Positions 46,083-59,022 of a stretch of DNA of 64,000 nucleotides are shown one piece after another. The position numbers were made by a program, and so were the translations under genes. Each line of letters begins with the position of its first letter. Positions within the stretch are counted from its first letter, which is position 1. The notes below the pieces were generated by a model that had not been told where the DNA came from, made no database searches, and was given only the letters and a program-made list of their open reading frames with translations. The stretch covers positions 1-64,000 of the forward strand of contig NW_026251796.1 of NCBI RefSeq assembly GCF_025024155.1, written 5' to 3'. Source of the DNA: Gamsiella multidivaricata (lineage: Eukaryota; Mortierellomycota; Mortierellomycetes; Mortierellales; Mortierellaceae).

Positions 46083-46192
46083 CGTGTTTCAGAACGTCCA
46101 ATGTGCTTCCCGCTGTTATTTCCGTGCTTTCTAAGGTTGTGGGGTCGCGTCCTATCTCGTTACAGCTGTGTGAAGGAGTGGGGTATACATGT

Positions 46193-46226
46193 GCAGACAA
46201 GACAAGACAAGACAAGACAAGACAGG
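46193..46226. repeat. AGACA pentanucleotide repeat
   Basis: About six AAGAC units between RBBP5 and the tRNA gene. A simple microsatellite. Confidence 0.75.
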
Positions 46227-46383
46227 ACGGACGAACAAAACGAAGCGTTTTTTGAAACTGGTTCTGGGTAAACAGGGACCTTGCAATTATAGAAAAATTG
46301 CACTTGTGGAGCGGATTTATTGCTAAACCTTATTTTGTCATTAGAAATATATTAGCCTAAAAATCCCGATTTTCAAGCATCCA

Positions 46384-46456
46384 GCCCGGCTAGCTCAATC
46401 GGTAGAGCGTCAGACTCTTAATCTGAAGGCTGTGGGTTCGACCCCCACGTTGGGCG
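46384..46456 (+). tRNA. tRNA-Lys (CTT)
   Basis: A 73-nt cloverleaf. The acceptor arm GCCCGGC pairs with GTTGGGC, with two G-T pairs. The A box is TAGCTCAATCGG, the anticodon loop is ACTCTTAAT with anticodon CTT, and the B box is GGTTCGACC. No intron. Short T-runs follow, with a longer one at about 46519-46528, which would end RNA polymerase III transcription. Confidence 0.95.
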
Positions 46457-46858
46457 CTTTCCTTTTGCTTCCCGGTGTTTTGCAGTGGCGGGTGCCATTG
46501 CTTACGGTACGCAGGGCTCTTTTTTTTTTGGCCACTTCTACGGTAATTAGATGACATACAGCAGTGGCGGTAATCGTCGCGTAAAATGACGATGGCTGTG
46601 GTTTTTTTTTTTCCTTTTTGACGCGTCGTTCCTCGGACAAAAGATGAAGTGTGTGGGGTAAAAATAGGTCAACATGCGTGTATTACACGTGGAGTCTATC
46701 TTTGAGAGGGTTGTTTCAAAGCCCAAGGCTCAGGACCTTATTTCTCGCTGCCTGTGCGCCCTGTCCTTTCTACCGCCATCGCCTCCAGTGCCTCATTTCA
46801 CATCTTTCATTCCCTCTCACCCATCCCCTCTTCATCATCTCCCATCAGTCCATCAAAG

Positions 46859-49800
46859 ATGCAAGAGATGAAGGTTGGCCCTTCGACGGCAAAGGAACAC
46901 TTGCTCCGCCCACAGAGTGGACAAAAGATGAAGCTGAAGGAAAAGTTTGTCCAGATATATGACATGTTCCTAAGAGTAAGCAGACCTTAAGGAGGCATTT
47001 CGCCCATCAACAAGAAGCATTCCATATCGTCGCGCGCAGCGCTGTTGTTTCTCGTCCTAGCGATTTCTCACACTCGCCCCTTTATTTTTTTCTAACGCGT
47101 TATTTAACTAGGGTCAGGACCCCGCTCAAGGAAGGGACCCAGACGTCTTTTGGGATGAACTGTTCTTGATCAAGGTACAGATTCAGCCTTGTACGGTTGG
47201 ATGCAACGAATCAAAGGTATGGGAGATATTAATAGAAGAGTCATTTGTCCCTAGGTCAACGAAGAATACCTTTCTTCGAGTCTTGCACAGACCAGCGAAG
47301 ACCAATTGCTTGCCATCAAAGATGGCATCAATGGTATCTTTTTACATGCAGTCCAAGCCATCAGGGATCCGTTGCCTCAGAGGCGCCTTCATGCCATGCA
47401 GGTAATGAGGTTTTCGTACGGGTTTAGGCTCGGATCAAATTTAGCTGCGCCATGATCTGGATTTGGCTGTGGACTTACTCACAAGACATCCAATCCATGT
47501 CCACATCCACATAGACGTTAACAATCGTTCTTGGAGAGATTTTTCGTAAAAAGTTTCATAACTGGAGCTTTGATGTCATTCATCTACTGGTATGCGGAAG
47601 ACTCTTCCTTGGCCGTTGACAAGATGATCATTTCCCCAAGGCGTGCTTCTCATTATTCGTTTTTACCAACGGGAACGATAGACAGGGCTATCACATGCCG
47701 ATCTTGTCTTCCGGACGCTGATTCAAGGCCTGAGCACCATCTTGGGAAGCGATGAACCATGTATGTTGATAGGCATGTGTTTCCAGGAGGATCACTTGGA
47801 TGTTTACGAGAAAGATTGCCATTCCGACGGCCTTTCCTTTTTCTCTTTTAACATTGCAATACCTTTATAGTGAAGTTACAAGTGGTTGCTCTGCGACTCG
47901 CAATTGCTTTGGCGTGTGGCAACGATAATGTGAACAAGAACACTCTGAACGAGTACTTTATGCAAAAGGACATTTTCCCGTCCCTGATCAAGGTATTTTT
48001 CGTTCCTCGGCGCCGGTCATCCTCCTTGGTGGATAGCAAGGATGAATGATGTCCAATTAATCTTTCTCTGTTTGAAATACCTATAGTTCTTTGTCATGGT
48101 GGATTCCGTCGATCTGGCATTTGAAGCGATGGCCCTATTGGGTTTACTGGCGAACTACAACAAATATGAGATCCAGAACCCCTACCTGGCCAGCTTGGCG
48201 GCATTGAAGGATGAGGCTGTACTTCAAAAGATGTCTATGGTCATCGTCCAAGTATTCGACGGGATGCGGAAGTAAGTCAAAAAAAACGCCTCCAGTACCA
48301 TTCACAGTTTATAGTTTGTATGGACACTAACGCGAAGCAACAATCCATAACTGGACATAGAGGATACACGGGAGTGATGGACGACGACGAGCTGTCAGCA
48401 GTATCGAAGCTCACCAGTGCTCTATCATACGTGACAGGCATGCTCTGGAACCCGAATGCACAGGATATCTCTGTCACGGATGCCTCATTCGCCTTGCTGT
48501 AAGCGCATCTTGTCTCAGCGTCATGCTCGGTTTCATCAAAGGATACCCACTAATGCTGTGTCATTTCGATTGTGCATTTAGTCCGGACGGCAGAGTTACG
48601 GTGCTTTTGATATTTTACGACCTCATTTATACCAACAAGCGATTCCAGCAAGTCTTTTTGAGCTACTCTACAACAGCTGCTAATTCACAGGACAAACAAG
48701 CGGAGCACCTCAACCTGGAGACTAGCGAAACAGGACTTGGGTCGTTCCTGTCATTCTCATCTTATCTCCTGCAACATAACCGCACACAGCGCTCAACACC
48801 GTATACCCATCTCTGTCTGATCATCATGTTGGTCCTGGTCGAGGATCCGACCACGTATCCACATCTGTGCAGCATCCCCCAATCACAGGATCCACCCTCT
48901 CTTCTTGTAACGCCTGCGGGCAACACTGTAAACTCAATGGTAACTGTTCGACTGTGTCGTCAACGACAGCCCGTCCTGCCCAAGGTCAAGCAGGCGAGAC
49001 CCATGGCTGCGGTGCTTCTGGATGTCATATTGGGATTCTTGAAACACAATATGAAGAAAAAGATGCAAATTGACTGCTTCCGGTAAGCTCCCACGTGCGA
49101 CGCTTCAAGTGGATCGAAGTGCCGAGAGACGCGAGCAGTGTTACTAACTTGGTTTAATCGCGTACTTTTTTTTTAGTATCGCGATCGCCATCATTTTTTC
49201 GCTCACAAGCCGGTTCAAAGCCCTTCGTGTTAGACTTCGTAAGTCGCTGCTTCCTTGGAGGTATTTAATATGGCACGGCAGTTATTTACTCAACACTAAA
49301 ATACATGTCGTTGTCTTCTTCCTATAGCCTACCATTGGGTAGAGATGTGGAATACATTGCAGGGAGTCGTCAAATTCCTGCAATCAAACGGCAAAATCTT
49401 GCAGAACCATCCAGATGCTAGAGACTTGGTTGCAGAGGTATGGTCAACAGGATGGCACCCAATGTTGCTGTGGACTTTGAAACCGATACCACCCACACTC
49501 TATACTGATACGCTCCTTTCACTATTCTTTCGATAGACGATTGATCTTGTGAATTACTGTGTAACATTCGGGGATCTTATCATGCCGGATCCAGCAAGTC
49601 TTTACGCTCTCTACTATGAGATTGTGCGCTCAGGAATTGATCCCTACACGGATCTCACCAAACAATGTAAACCTCCCTTTCCCCCACCTCCCAATCGCTT
49701 CAGATCTGATCAAAGTCCATTCCCTAGCACTAACAATTAATCATTTGGAACCTAGTTTTCATTTCGGTTCAACCGCCGTTGCCGCCCCCACTGCCACACC

Positions 49801-50408
49801 ACGATCTGACATCGCGCAACCGCCTCAACCTGGCTACTCCAGTCACCACGCCTCCTGAGTCAGCCCTGTCATCGCCATCGCCAGCATCGGCCTCAATCAT
49901 GGGCTCCCCGCCACCTTCGCCGTTTCAATCCTATCGATCCGGATCTCCCCTCAACGCTGTTGGTGCTGTCTCCGCTCACCAGCGCCTGATTATCATCGAT
50001 CTCTCGAATATTAACCAGGTCTACACCTTCTTCTTCACTCACCTCCTGACTTGGCGCGACGCAAACCCAACACGGAGTCTCGGTCCCGATCTGGTCTCGA
50101 CTATCATTAAGAACCATTATCAGGACCTGACCCTGATCCCAATCCCCCTGGACTCGTTTTTAAGTCAGCGACAGAGCAATGTACCGCTTGGACTGAAAGG
50201 GTACAGTGGAAACAACGGAAGGGCGTCTCCTGCTCCTGCTGGCACCTCAAGCCCACACCCGGCCTGGGACGGGTACTCGGAAGTGCCAGCCAAGGTCCAT
50301 TTCTTCCGACAGCTGACAAGGTGGGTCGTCGCAGACCTGCGGGCCATCTCGAAACAGAATGCTGCAGTTGCATCTGGAGCTGCACAGCCTACATCTACTA
50401 CACCATGA
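46859..50408 (+). CDS. ARMH3 (C10orf76)-like armadillo protein of the Golgi
   Basis: Thirteen exons: join(46859..46975, 47112..47174, 47255..47401, 47515..47589, 47682..47760, 47871..47992, 48087..48271, 48361..48498, 48582..49082, 49177..49238, 49328..49437, 49537..49666, 49756..50408), 793 aa; phases close throughout. It matches animal ARMH3 along its length: LKEKFVQIYDMF, DVFWDELFLIKVNEEYL, NTLNEYFMQKDIFPSLIK, ALLGLLANYNKYEIQNPYL, RPMAAVLLDVILGFL and YHWVEMWNTLQGVVKFLQ. The fold is all-helical (armadillo-like). ARMH3 is known to work at the Golgi with phosphatidylinositol 4-kinase beta and the Arf exchange factor GBF1. A Pro/Ser-rich insert (49.8-49.95 kb) is specific to this version. The start gives an N-terminal length comparable with the animal protein. 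Convergent with the cyclophilin gene 97 bp away. Confidence 0.88.
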
Positions 50409-50505
50409 ACAAATAAAAACTATTATACGCGCACCCGTGTACGTTGTCGCTCTTTTTGTGCTTCCACCACCGCAATGTAAGGATACGTCTAGTTTATTAC
50501 AAAGA

Positions 50506-52868
50506 CTACCATGAACTGAAGTCTCCGAACCCTTTTGCGACCGTCTTCTTTTTCTTTGGCACTGAAGGGATGTCATTCAAATCCTCCACCTTTTCAGTCT
50601 CTCCTGCACTCTTCTTCGCAGTTGCAGCCGCCAAGTATTTGCCAACACCACCACCAACAGTGCCACCTCCCTCGACATCCCTCTTGATCGTTGGACCAAA
50701 CCAGGTAGAGTGATCCAAGGGGTTCTCCTTCTTGACCGTCGTCCTTGCTTCTTCCTCGTACTTGCGTTTCCTCTCCAGTCGTTCTGTGAACGTCTGATAG
50801 GGATCCACAAAAACAGTTACGTCCTGCATGACAATTCCTGGTGGTGAAATCGGAATATCTGTGTCCTCGTCCGTGGGGACCAACTCCAGTTTGTCCAGCA
50901 CATCCATGCCTCCGACAACCTTTCCAAATACTGTATGCTTGCCATCCAGATGCGTGCAGGGCTTAAAAGTAATGAAGCTATAAATTGGTTAAAGTGGTGC
51001 TCAAATGGTCAGTACTCTTCCGCCCCAGATACCAAAAATACAAGCCTTGGCAGTCAGGCAGCGACACCACGCCGCATTAAAGAAAACTTACAACTGCGAG
51101 GAATTTGTTCCGGGTCCTTTGTTGGCCATACTAAGGATCCCCCGTGCATTATGAGACAGCTTGGACTTGATCTCGTCCTTAAAATTCTCTTTCCAGTATG
51201 ATTCACCACCGCGTCCAGTTCCTGTAGGATCGCCTCCCTGCAGCATAAAGTTCTTGATCTTGCGATGGAATTTGACATCCTTGTAGTATCCAGTCTTTGC
51301 AAGCATAATGAAATTGTAGCATGTCCGCGGTGTCTACAAAGAAGGGGAATGAAAAATCCATGTCAGTCGTTTTCCATAACAACAGTAACGACGCACTCAT
51401 GAGTAATAAAAGACTGGTGTACCTGGTCGCAAAACAGCTCGATGTTGATTTTGCCAAAATTAGTGTTGATGCTTGCATATCCCTTGGCCTTGATCAACGG
51501 GAACATGTACTCTTCATGGCTCATCAAAGCGCGGTCGTCTGTCGTGGTCACACTGACGGCTGTCGAGGTCAGGGATGCACTGGTCTTTCCTGTTGTATAC
51601 GCCGCTGCGTTATATGCGAGTCCCGGCTTGTTGGACATGGCTTCCATGGCCTTGTTGGTGGTCCTCCCTTGGGCCATAGCCACAACCTCCTTCTGTTTCT
51701 TCTCGACCGCTGCCTTTTCAATCTTCTCCATGTTCATCTGCGACAGAATCTTGCCCGTTGATCCTTGCTTGTTAATATTGTTGAGAGGGTCGCGCTTTTT
51801 CCTTTCAGCAGCTATTTAAAGCGATCGGGCGAATGAATTATAGAAAGGCCAGGATATTTGATAAATATTGATAATTTGATTTTTTTGGTAGCCAGAAAGA
51901 TGCCTCGGTCAAATGTATCTAACCTTCATCAACTGCAGAGAGTTCATTCTTGACATAGTGAAATTCACTTAAATTCTTGTTCTTCAGGTTGTGGGGGTCC
52001 TAAGGTGAGAATCGACATGGACAGTATTAACATATATACCTATAATGGCCCTGCATAGCAATGGTTATAGATTGGGCCGATGCTGACCTGGATGGTGATA
52101 ATTTCTTTGCGTGTGAATGGTTCGTCTGTCATGAGGTCCTTCCAGAACTTGGCCTTGATGTTGAGCCGTTCCACCGCCTCGTATGCAAATACATTTCCTG
52201 AAGGCTTGATCGCAACAATATGTGTGTTTTCATTGAAGACCCTCAGAGTGATCGGGCAATGGTATTCATCTATCCAAATGGCCGTGTATTTTGTTAGCTT
52301 CCATGCTTTGCAAAGTGCCCCTTTGGAGCCGGAAAGAGACGAAGGCCGATCATATAGGTACCATTGGCATTCTTGAAAAAATTCAACTTGATCAGGGATT
52401 TTGGGTCCAATTTCTCGCCTGTCACAGGATTCGCACCGTACTTTTTCAGATACGGCACGATGTTTCTATCAAAAGAGCAATGAGGAGAGTAAAGGTAGAG
52501 TTCGAAATAAGTATTTACGCCTTTCATAGTCCTTAACCATGATATCCACAAAAGAAAAAAGACCAAGGACTTACACGAGGTCAAAGACGATGCCATCCTC
52601 GGTGCAGACTGGATGCTGAAATGGCTGTAACGAGAGTGCACAGCAGTCGAAGGGCAATCGACGGAAGATCTGGGTATTTCTGCGTCCTCCTGCTCCTCCA
52701 AAGGTCATGCCTCCTTCCGAGAACTCATTACTCCACTCGGAGTGGGTAATATACATTTTGTCTACAAAAAACGAAGAGTAAGGCTGGTGAGACTTTACTG
52801 TATCCGTTCATATGTCCTGTTAGAGACCTGATGTCCAGTATTTGCCCCGCACCTGTTCCTTTCCCCAT
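50506..52868 (-). CDS. PPIL2: U-box cyclophilin PPIL2 (Cyp60)-type peptidyl-prolyl isomerase
   Basis: Eight exons: complement(join(50506..50977, 51092..51333, 51423..51811, 51924..51999, 52088..52269, 52362..52465, 52575..52761, 52853..52868)), 555 aa. The first exon (16 nt, MGKGT) was added because it restores the conserved MGK..DKMYIT start. The U-box region (about 25-110) has [37 protein letters not shown] and [16 protein letters not shown]. The cyclophilin domain (about 265-440) has [50 protein letters not shown] and [15 protein letters not shown]. It ends KGFGDFSSW, identical to animal PPIL2. This group acts in the nucleus with the spliceosome and may have ubiquitin-ligase activity through the U-box. 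Confidence 0.94.
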
Positions 52869-53412
52869 GGCGATGTGCTTGCAGATCGAATGGATGAGTG
52901 AAACGGCGGTGGTGGGGATGGTAGTGGTGGCGATGGTAGTGGTAATGGGAATGGCGCTTCAGCATCCACAACAGAGAACAATAACGGGCGTGACTGAGGA
53001 AGGGGATCTGAACTCAAAACGAAATGAATTATCCAAAGGATATTAGGAGCGCTGGTCTGTCCTCTTTCGCTTCTTCCTTCCCTCTTTCCGCTCCATTCCT
53101 TTTTTTTTACGCCCTCGCCCTCGTCCATCCCTCTGATCATCCCGAAGACCGACTCTTTTATTCTCTTTGGATGCGAGGATAGCGTGCTCGGAGACACTGC
53201 GCTCAACAAGACGACATACACCTCGTTCTCTCGCTCTTGCCCTACTCGGGCAGTCGTATTATCAAACAACCCTCAACCCTGCCTCAGAAACACTCAGCTC
53301 GGACCTAATGGAACAGCCCTCGAGCCTACCGGTAACAACTCGGCAGTGCCTCGCTATCACTTGTGCCACTTCTGTGGACCGACTGGCTAAATATCTTGAT
53401 CCGCTGTGATAG

Positions 53413-53927
53413 ATGACCAACGTGCTCATGTTGAGCTCGATCCTCTTGGTCTTCTTGTGCTTCCTGGTCCAGCTCTCGTACGAGAACTACGCCAACATGT
53501 TGTACCTGCACCATTCGCAATCACACCATCACCACCACCACCACCATCACCACCACCTTTACAACCGACAGTCACCGCTTCTCGGCCCAATGGATCCAGG
53601 TATGTGGGAAGAAAAGACCTGTGCAATTTGTTTTCAGTAGGCGACGCGTTTTTTTTTCTCGTTACTGCTCTGCGTTAAAGTTCCATACTTTGTGTTCCGA
53701 GCAACTGCGGTGCTTCTGTTTGGACGCGGGAATAGCATGCCGAACATGGGTGTTGTCGCGCGACTCTGTTCTTGACCTTCCCCACCACTTTTTTTTTTTT
53801 TTTTTTTTATTTGGTCTTTGTGTCGATCCGATTCGATTTCGTACGTGTGTTATTCCTGGCACTGATCCTGTATTTGTTGCTTTGTGTGTCTCGCGTAGCC
53901 TTGATAGGGAAACCGAAGAGATCGTGA
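53413..53927 (+). CDS. Small single-span membrane protein with His tract
   Basis: Tentative join(53413..53599, 53899..53927), 71 aa. It has a hydrophobic segment at residues 4-20 (VLMLSSILLVFLCFLVQ), then SYENYANMLYLHHSQ, a run of 11 His, LYNRQSPLLGPMDP, and a basic tail IGKPKRS. Codon choice (AAC, CTC, GAG, TCG, TAC) looks like that of well-expressed genes here. The donor GGTATGTG and acceptor CGCGTAG are good. An in-frame 24-nt upstream exon starting at ATG 53307 and ending at a GTAACA donor could extend it. I do not recognise the family. It is divergent from the cyclophilin gene about 540 bp away, so the two may share a promoter. Confidence 0.42.
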
Positions 53928-55212
53928 AGCAAGGGACTTGACTCCGTGAGGATGTCTCCCCTTGGACAACAAAAAACAGAGAACACAGGCGGCAGTTAGG
54001 CCCTCTCACGGTCTCTCCTTGCCTCCTTCTTTTCGGTTGTAACATATCTTTCTTTTGCATTCAGACGAAAAACTACGTTTTCTCTCCCACCCCTCTCTTT
54101 CTCACTCTTCCCTTTCGTCCAGCTTGTTTTCTAGTCGCACAACAGTGACATCGCTATCTTTTTACACTGCATTCACCCGCCCTTATCACGTTCACTCCCC
54201 CATGTTTCTTGTATTTTTACCACAGCAAATCAAATAAAGAAAAAAATCGAAATCACAAACACTTTCGCGAATGGAAGCTGCGGTAAATACAGGCTACGGA
54301 AACGATTTCGCCATCCTTGGGAAAAAACTTGCGCAAAAGATGCATTGGCCAAAAGATAGTCTCGATGGTTGCAGCCAAAGTGACACAAGGAAACGATCAG
54401 TCCATCTGGTGGGGCGATGCAGGCACAATGGTAAGGGGCGTCTTCTGCGAGAACCCAAAGGAGATGCGTTTAATTCATTGACGCGCTCATGCTTGAGAAG
54501 AAGACATAAAGAAAAGCAAAGTCGCATGGCTCTTGCAAGAACAGGAGCCGGCTCTGATGTATGACGCTCATATGTCCCTTTTTCAGGATACGCCTGGAGA
54601 TACTCCTGAAGATCAGAGCAACCGCAAAGAGGGGCGGAGGACAAGCTGGAATCATTCCCTCTCTGGTTTCTATGCGTGTCTTTCGGCTCCCTACGGATGG
54701 ATGGATGGATGGATGACACAATTCCCTGGCTTCCCTCCCCTTTCAAGAACGATACCCAGAGCGAAAGGGTCTTCTGGAGCAACAAATCTCTATGGCGTCC
54801 CAGCAATAGCAAAAACACAGCTAAAGGTAGAATCTCGAATTCTCATCTCGTTGGCTCCCTGCTGCTACCGATTCGACCTACCATTAAGGGACCATCATAG
54901 TCGAATGGTGCAAACACAACTTTCTCGTTAGCAGCATCCATCAGTCGACACAGGAAAGAAAGTGGCCCTCAATACGCGTTGTTCTTCCACATAAATGTTC
55001 CTCTGCCTCCATGGTATTCGCCTTCTGTCTCCTTCTGTTCTCCCCCTCCTTCATTTCCGCTCTTGTAGTTTAATAACCCACTCTATGTGAACTGCATGGT
55101 CCCTAGGATGCCCTAACAGCAATCGTACTCCCGCCGCATTTTTTTTTTATCAAAGTCTTTCATATCTCAACGCGCATTTGTCTTTCTCCTCCTTGTCCTC
55201 CACAGCGAAAAC
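53928..55212. other. Intergenic region
   Basis: No supported gene. The promoter of the Crh gene must lie at its right end, with a pyrimidine-rich leader at 55160-55205. An ATGG repeat lies at 54698-54715. Confidence 0.4.
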
Positions 55213-56814
55213 ATGATTCCGTGCTCCAGAATACGCATTCTCCGTTTCATTCGCATAGCCATCCTCGCAAATGCCATCGTCCTCATCCTTTTGACTTTGT
55301 CCACAGAGGCCACAGGATGTCAGCGCTACAACGGTGGTTCAAACTGTCCCGCACATGCACCGTGCTGTCAATTCGGATGGTGCTCGAATGCAGCATCCTT
55401 TTGCTCTCTTGCCTTGGGATGCCAACCCGAGAACTCGTTCGATATAAACAGCTGTCTTCCACTCCCTCAGTGTACTTCTTTCTTGGAGGTAAAGAGAAAC
55501 AACAAGAAACGTTACCTGTTTGTTATTTTGTTATTTTGCAGCAAACATCCTTCCTACAAAAAGAAGTCTCAATCGTTCTTTTTGTGCTACGTGTTACTTG
55601 TCCTAGAATTTCGATAACCCGAGCTCCATGATCTCACGCACCAACTTTTCAGGAGACCCCTCGGAGGCGCCATGGACATCGGATTTCTTACCCAGCAACA
55701 CGCGGATCGAGAACGGAAACTTAGTTCTGACGCTCGAGCCAGGAAACACTATCAACAAATTTGGGAACCGAGCTGGATTTGGGGCTACAGTGTCTAGTAC
55801 AAGGTGACACAACCTAAGGAGCTCGTGTAGCAGCAAACAAAAAAAAAAGAAAGAAGGAAAGAAAAGCGACGCGTGCTAACATGAATTCATTCTCCTATTT
55901 TCTAGATGGATGCTCTATGGAACAGTGACAGCGAGGATCAAGTCTGGATCACCTAGTGGCGGAGTTATCTCCTCTTTTATCTACCGAAACGCGATGACTG
56001 GCGACGAAGTCGATTACGAATGGGTTGGCAAGCAGCCAAACGAAGTCCAGAGTAACTTTTACTGGGTATGCATATACAAGACTCAGCACCATTAATACCA
56101 TACACACCCCGTACTGTTTACAATCCGACCCATCGTAACGTATATACCATCCTCTCCCTCTCTCTCTTTGTCTTGCAGCACACTCCGTCAGACATGGACC
56201 CCAAGGACATTGACTACTCCCACTCACATCGCGAGAACGTCGGGGTGGATCTATCACAAGAGTATCAGACCTATACTATTGAATGGCTCCCCGATCGCCT
56301 CACTTGGCTCATCAACAGTCAAGTCGTCCGCACAATCCTCCGCTCTGATGTCAACGGCACCAAATACCCATCGAGCCCCAGTCAAATTCAATTCAGTATC
56401 TGGGACGGGGGGCTCTCAGAACCAGACACGCGCGTCTGGGCAGGCGGACCCACGAACTGGAGTGAAAAGCGTCCCAAGTACGAGATGTATGTGGATTGGG
56501 TTGACATCAAATGTTACACACCCATTGATCCTGCAACGACACCATGGCCACCCAAGGATCAGGGCTTCCAGGAATTCGTGAACCCCTTGTCGCGGGACCC
56601 GACCTCACCATTGGCCAAGGAAGCGATTGTGCTAGGGGAAAACGCACCAAGGTTTTCGACAATGGAGAATGGTGGGTTGCATTGGGGAGAGTTCTATAAC
56701 GAAGGCAGGAATCTTTTTGAAGAGAAGTCTGATAGCGAGAGGATCCGGCCCTGGACGGCCACAGTTATGGCTGTCATCGTGTCCTGTGTCCTTACATTAG
56801 GACTCATAGTATGA
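55213..56814 (+). CDS. Crh-type GH16 cell-wall transglycosylase with CBM18
   Basis: join(55213..55488, 55607..55803, 55906..56065, 56179..56814), 422 aa. There is a hydrophobic N-terminus (signal or anchor, about 8-33), then a cysteine-rich chitin-binding domain (CBM18, about 36-85: GGSNCPAHAPCCQFGWCSN). The GH16 domain covers about 95-350; its catalytic motif GDEVDYEWVG (near residue 190) has the two Glu and the Asp in place. Crh proteins join chitin to beta-1,6 or beta-1,3-glucan in the wall. The C-terminus has a hydrophobic stretch (VMAVIVSCVLTLGLIV) that fits a GPI signal or a membrane anchor. The CBM18 plus GH16 order is like yeast Crh1/Crr1 relatives. Confidence 0.9.
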
Positions 56815-56969
56815 GTAGCAGAAATGGTCTCTCACTCTTGCAAAGGGTCCGGAGAGCATTCACATATGTATATTATATACCCTTCATAGATGGAAAATGT
56901 AATCCACAGGAAAGATGTTTTTATGGGAACAGCTATATTTTCGCGAATGATTGCTTGTATACGTCTGGA

Positions 56970-57160
56970 GCAAAAAAAAAAAAAAAAAGAGAAAGAGAGA
57001 AAGAGAGAAAGAGAGAAAGAGAGAAAGAGAGAAAGAGAGAAAGAGAGAAAGAGAGAAAGAGAGAAAGAGAGAAAGAGAGAAAGAGAGAAAGAGAGAAAGA
57101 GAGAAAGAGAGAAAGATAGAAAGAGAGAAAGAGAGAAAGATAGAAAGAGAGAAAGAGAGA
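56970..57160. repeat. GAAAGAGA tandem repeat
   Basis: About 24 units of an 8-bp purine repeat (with a few GATA changes) lying between two convergent genes. Open frames through it are artefacts. Confidence 0.9.
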
Positions 57161-57222
57161 AAAAATACAAACACGAACAAGAGCAAGAACAACAGAACAG
57201 ATCTTTGTATTTATTCAGATTA

Positions 57223-58889
57223 TTAATCTGACTCAGGCGTTGACTCTCTATCGTGCTGCAAATGATGATCTTCCGTACCCTCGACCTTCAGCGAGTCAAC
57301 CAACCTTGCGGAGGATGGTTGGGGACGCATTTTTGCGCTGCATGCCTTCGAGATCACCTCATTGGCAACAAAGAGCGGCAGCTCTGTGATTAGCGCTGGC
57401 TGGTTGACATCCATGAAATGCACAGTATAGCGGAGCACATGCGAGATATTGAGCCAGCCAAGTCCATGTTCCGTGGGAATCAGTTGGTCGTTGTCAACAC
57501 GGAGATCAAATTCGACCGGGTTAAAGCGACCAAAATCCATGTCACTGTCGTCGTTGGGGACCACGACTAAAGCGGAGACCAATCTTGAGGAGTTGACGGT
57601 GCAATGGGCTCCAGGGACGTTGCTGTTCACGCAGGTCGTAAAAGATAGTGTTCAAAAATGTTAGTGCCTGCGGAGGGAGACATTGGGTGCAGCCCAAATA
57701 TGGTAGATTTGGGTCAGAGGGTGTGTGCAGAAATAAGGGAGGATGAGCTCTGAAGGGGAATGGACCTTGGTGATACATACGAAAGAAAAAGAAAATTGCG
57801 AGCAAACACACTCATCCGCCCAAATGATAAAAAAAAAAAAGAGACGGATGGTCAAGAAAAACGTGCACGGATAGAGTTGATCGATATTTTTGGGGTCTGT
57901 CTCATACAGCATCGTAGACCCAAAGCCCCTGCTCACTCATAGGTAACATGATATCATGCTCTTGCTATGCGTAGGCGTTGGACATGGCTGGGGCTAGCCT
58001 GGGCAGGACGGAAAAACTTTGTTGAATCCAGGGGAGTAGACACGGAATAGGAAAGAAAAAAAAATACAAGCAATCAAAAGGATCGATCCACTTACGCATT
58101 CTCCACAGAAGGGTGTTCTAGCCTCGTCACATAGTCGACTTCCTCGATCTGGACAATCGAACAATCCACCTCCTTGATCATGAACTCCTTGTTCCTCGTC
58201 TCGAGCTCAACCTTCGCCAACAGTCGATCCTGACCCAGCACAAGTCTTCCTGGTGCCGTCAATTTACTCTTGTACTGGCCAGAGCGATCCATCGATGCAG
58301 TCAGCGTGCTTTCACTCGTTGGGGCGATCGGACGACGGAGAATGAGGTCGTGCTTGACCACGCGTGTGGACGAAAAGAAGTAGCTGCGACGCAATGTAGC
58401 ATGGATCTCATATTTCCAGTCGATATAGGGCGTATCCAGCTTGTTGATTAGCGTTGGTGGTAATTCATACGCTCGAGGGATGTCGATTCTAAAGGGAATG
58501 TATTGTTCGCCTGCGTCGATATGGATGATGCCTCGACCGTCCGTATCGTTGGCAGCGACCAAGTCTACGCTGCTGCTGACCAGAGGCTCTCGGACGATTG
58601 CGTGCTCTGGGGTATCGACATTCAGCATGGCTCCGACTATTATCAAGATAAGAAAAGGTGGAGGTGTCAGAAGCTCGTTATTTTTGAGCAATTGAATGAT
58701 CCAGAACGAGGAATATCATTTTCACGTACTGTGGCCGTGGATCGCGATGGTGGCGATTCTGAAGGAATCCGCCCGACCGAGTTTCAAGGCGATGACACCA
58801 CTGATTGTCTGTGCCTTGTGCTCAGCCATGTCCAGCTCCACGATGAAGGGCTGCTCTGTGTCGAGCTCAATATCGAAGGTGTATCCCAT
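57223..58889 (-). CDS. Arrestin-like domain protein (tentative)
   Basis: complement(join(57223..57622, 58096..58636, 58730..58889)), 366 aa; all phases close. It starts MGYTFDIELDTEQPFIV. The sequence is beta-strand rich with QTISGVIALKLGRADSFRI, EQYIPFRIDIPRAYELPPTL, WKYEIHATLRRSYFF, KHDLILRRPIAP, then a second beta-rich half (NPVEFDLRVDNDQLIPTEHGLG). This is the layout of arrestin-fold proteins: an N-domain with a strand like IPF.F.IP, then a C-domain. Alpha-arrestins in fungi link ubiquitin ligases to membrane transporters; no PY motif is visible, so it may have another role. The 473-bp intron between exons 2 and 3 is long for this region. A TATATAAG box lies at 59015-59022 on the minus strand. 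Confidence 0.6.
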
Positions 58890-59014
58890 TGCGTCTATTA
58901 GGAGTGTTGTAGTAAGAAGGAAGAGTACGGGGGGATATTGATTGTTTACTTGATGTTGATGAAGAGAAGGATTAAGGGAGGAAGGAAGAAGAAAGTAAGA
59001 AAAAGATACCCATG

Positions 59015-59022
59015 CTTATATA
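59015..59022 (-). promoter_or_regulatory. TATA box of the arrestin-like gene
   Basis: TATATAAG on the minus strand about 130 bp upstream of the ATG at 58889. Confidence 0.5.

Noticed and set aside
46410..46640. Minus-strand open frame ending NVGVEPTAFRLRV
   Set aside because: It overlaps the tRNA-Lys gene; this ending is a known false protein made by antisense reading of tRNA.
49893..50576. Minus-strand frames opposite the end of the ARMH3-like gene
   Set aside because: Antisense to a conserved coding exon; no recognisable product.
52820..53269. 149-aa minus-strand frame upstream of PPIL2
   Set aside because: Low complexity with Pro/Ser-Leu repeats, and it overlaps the first PPIL2 exon in another frame; it is more likely promoter DNA.
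56811..57231. Arg/Glu/Lys and Phe/Ser/Leu repeat open frames on both strands
   Set aside because: They run through the GAAAGAGA microsatellite and have no non-repeat coding part.
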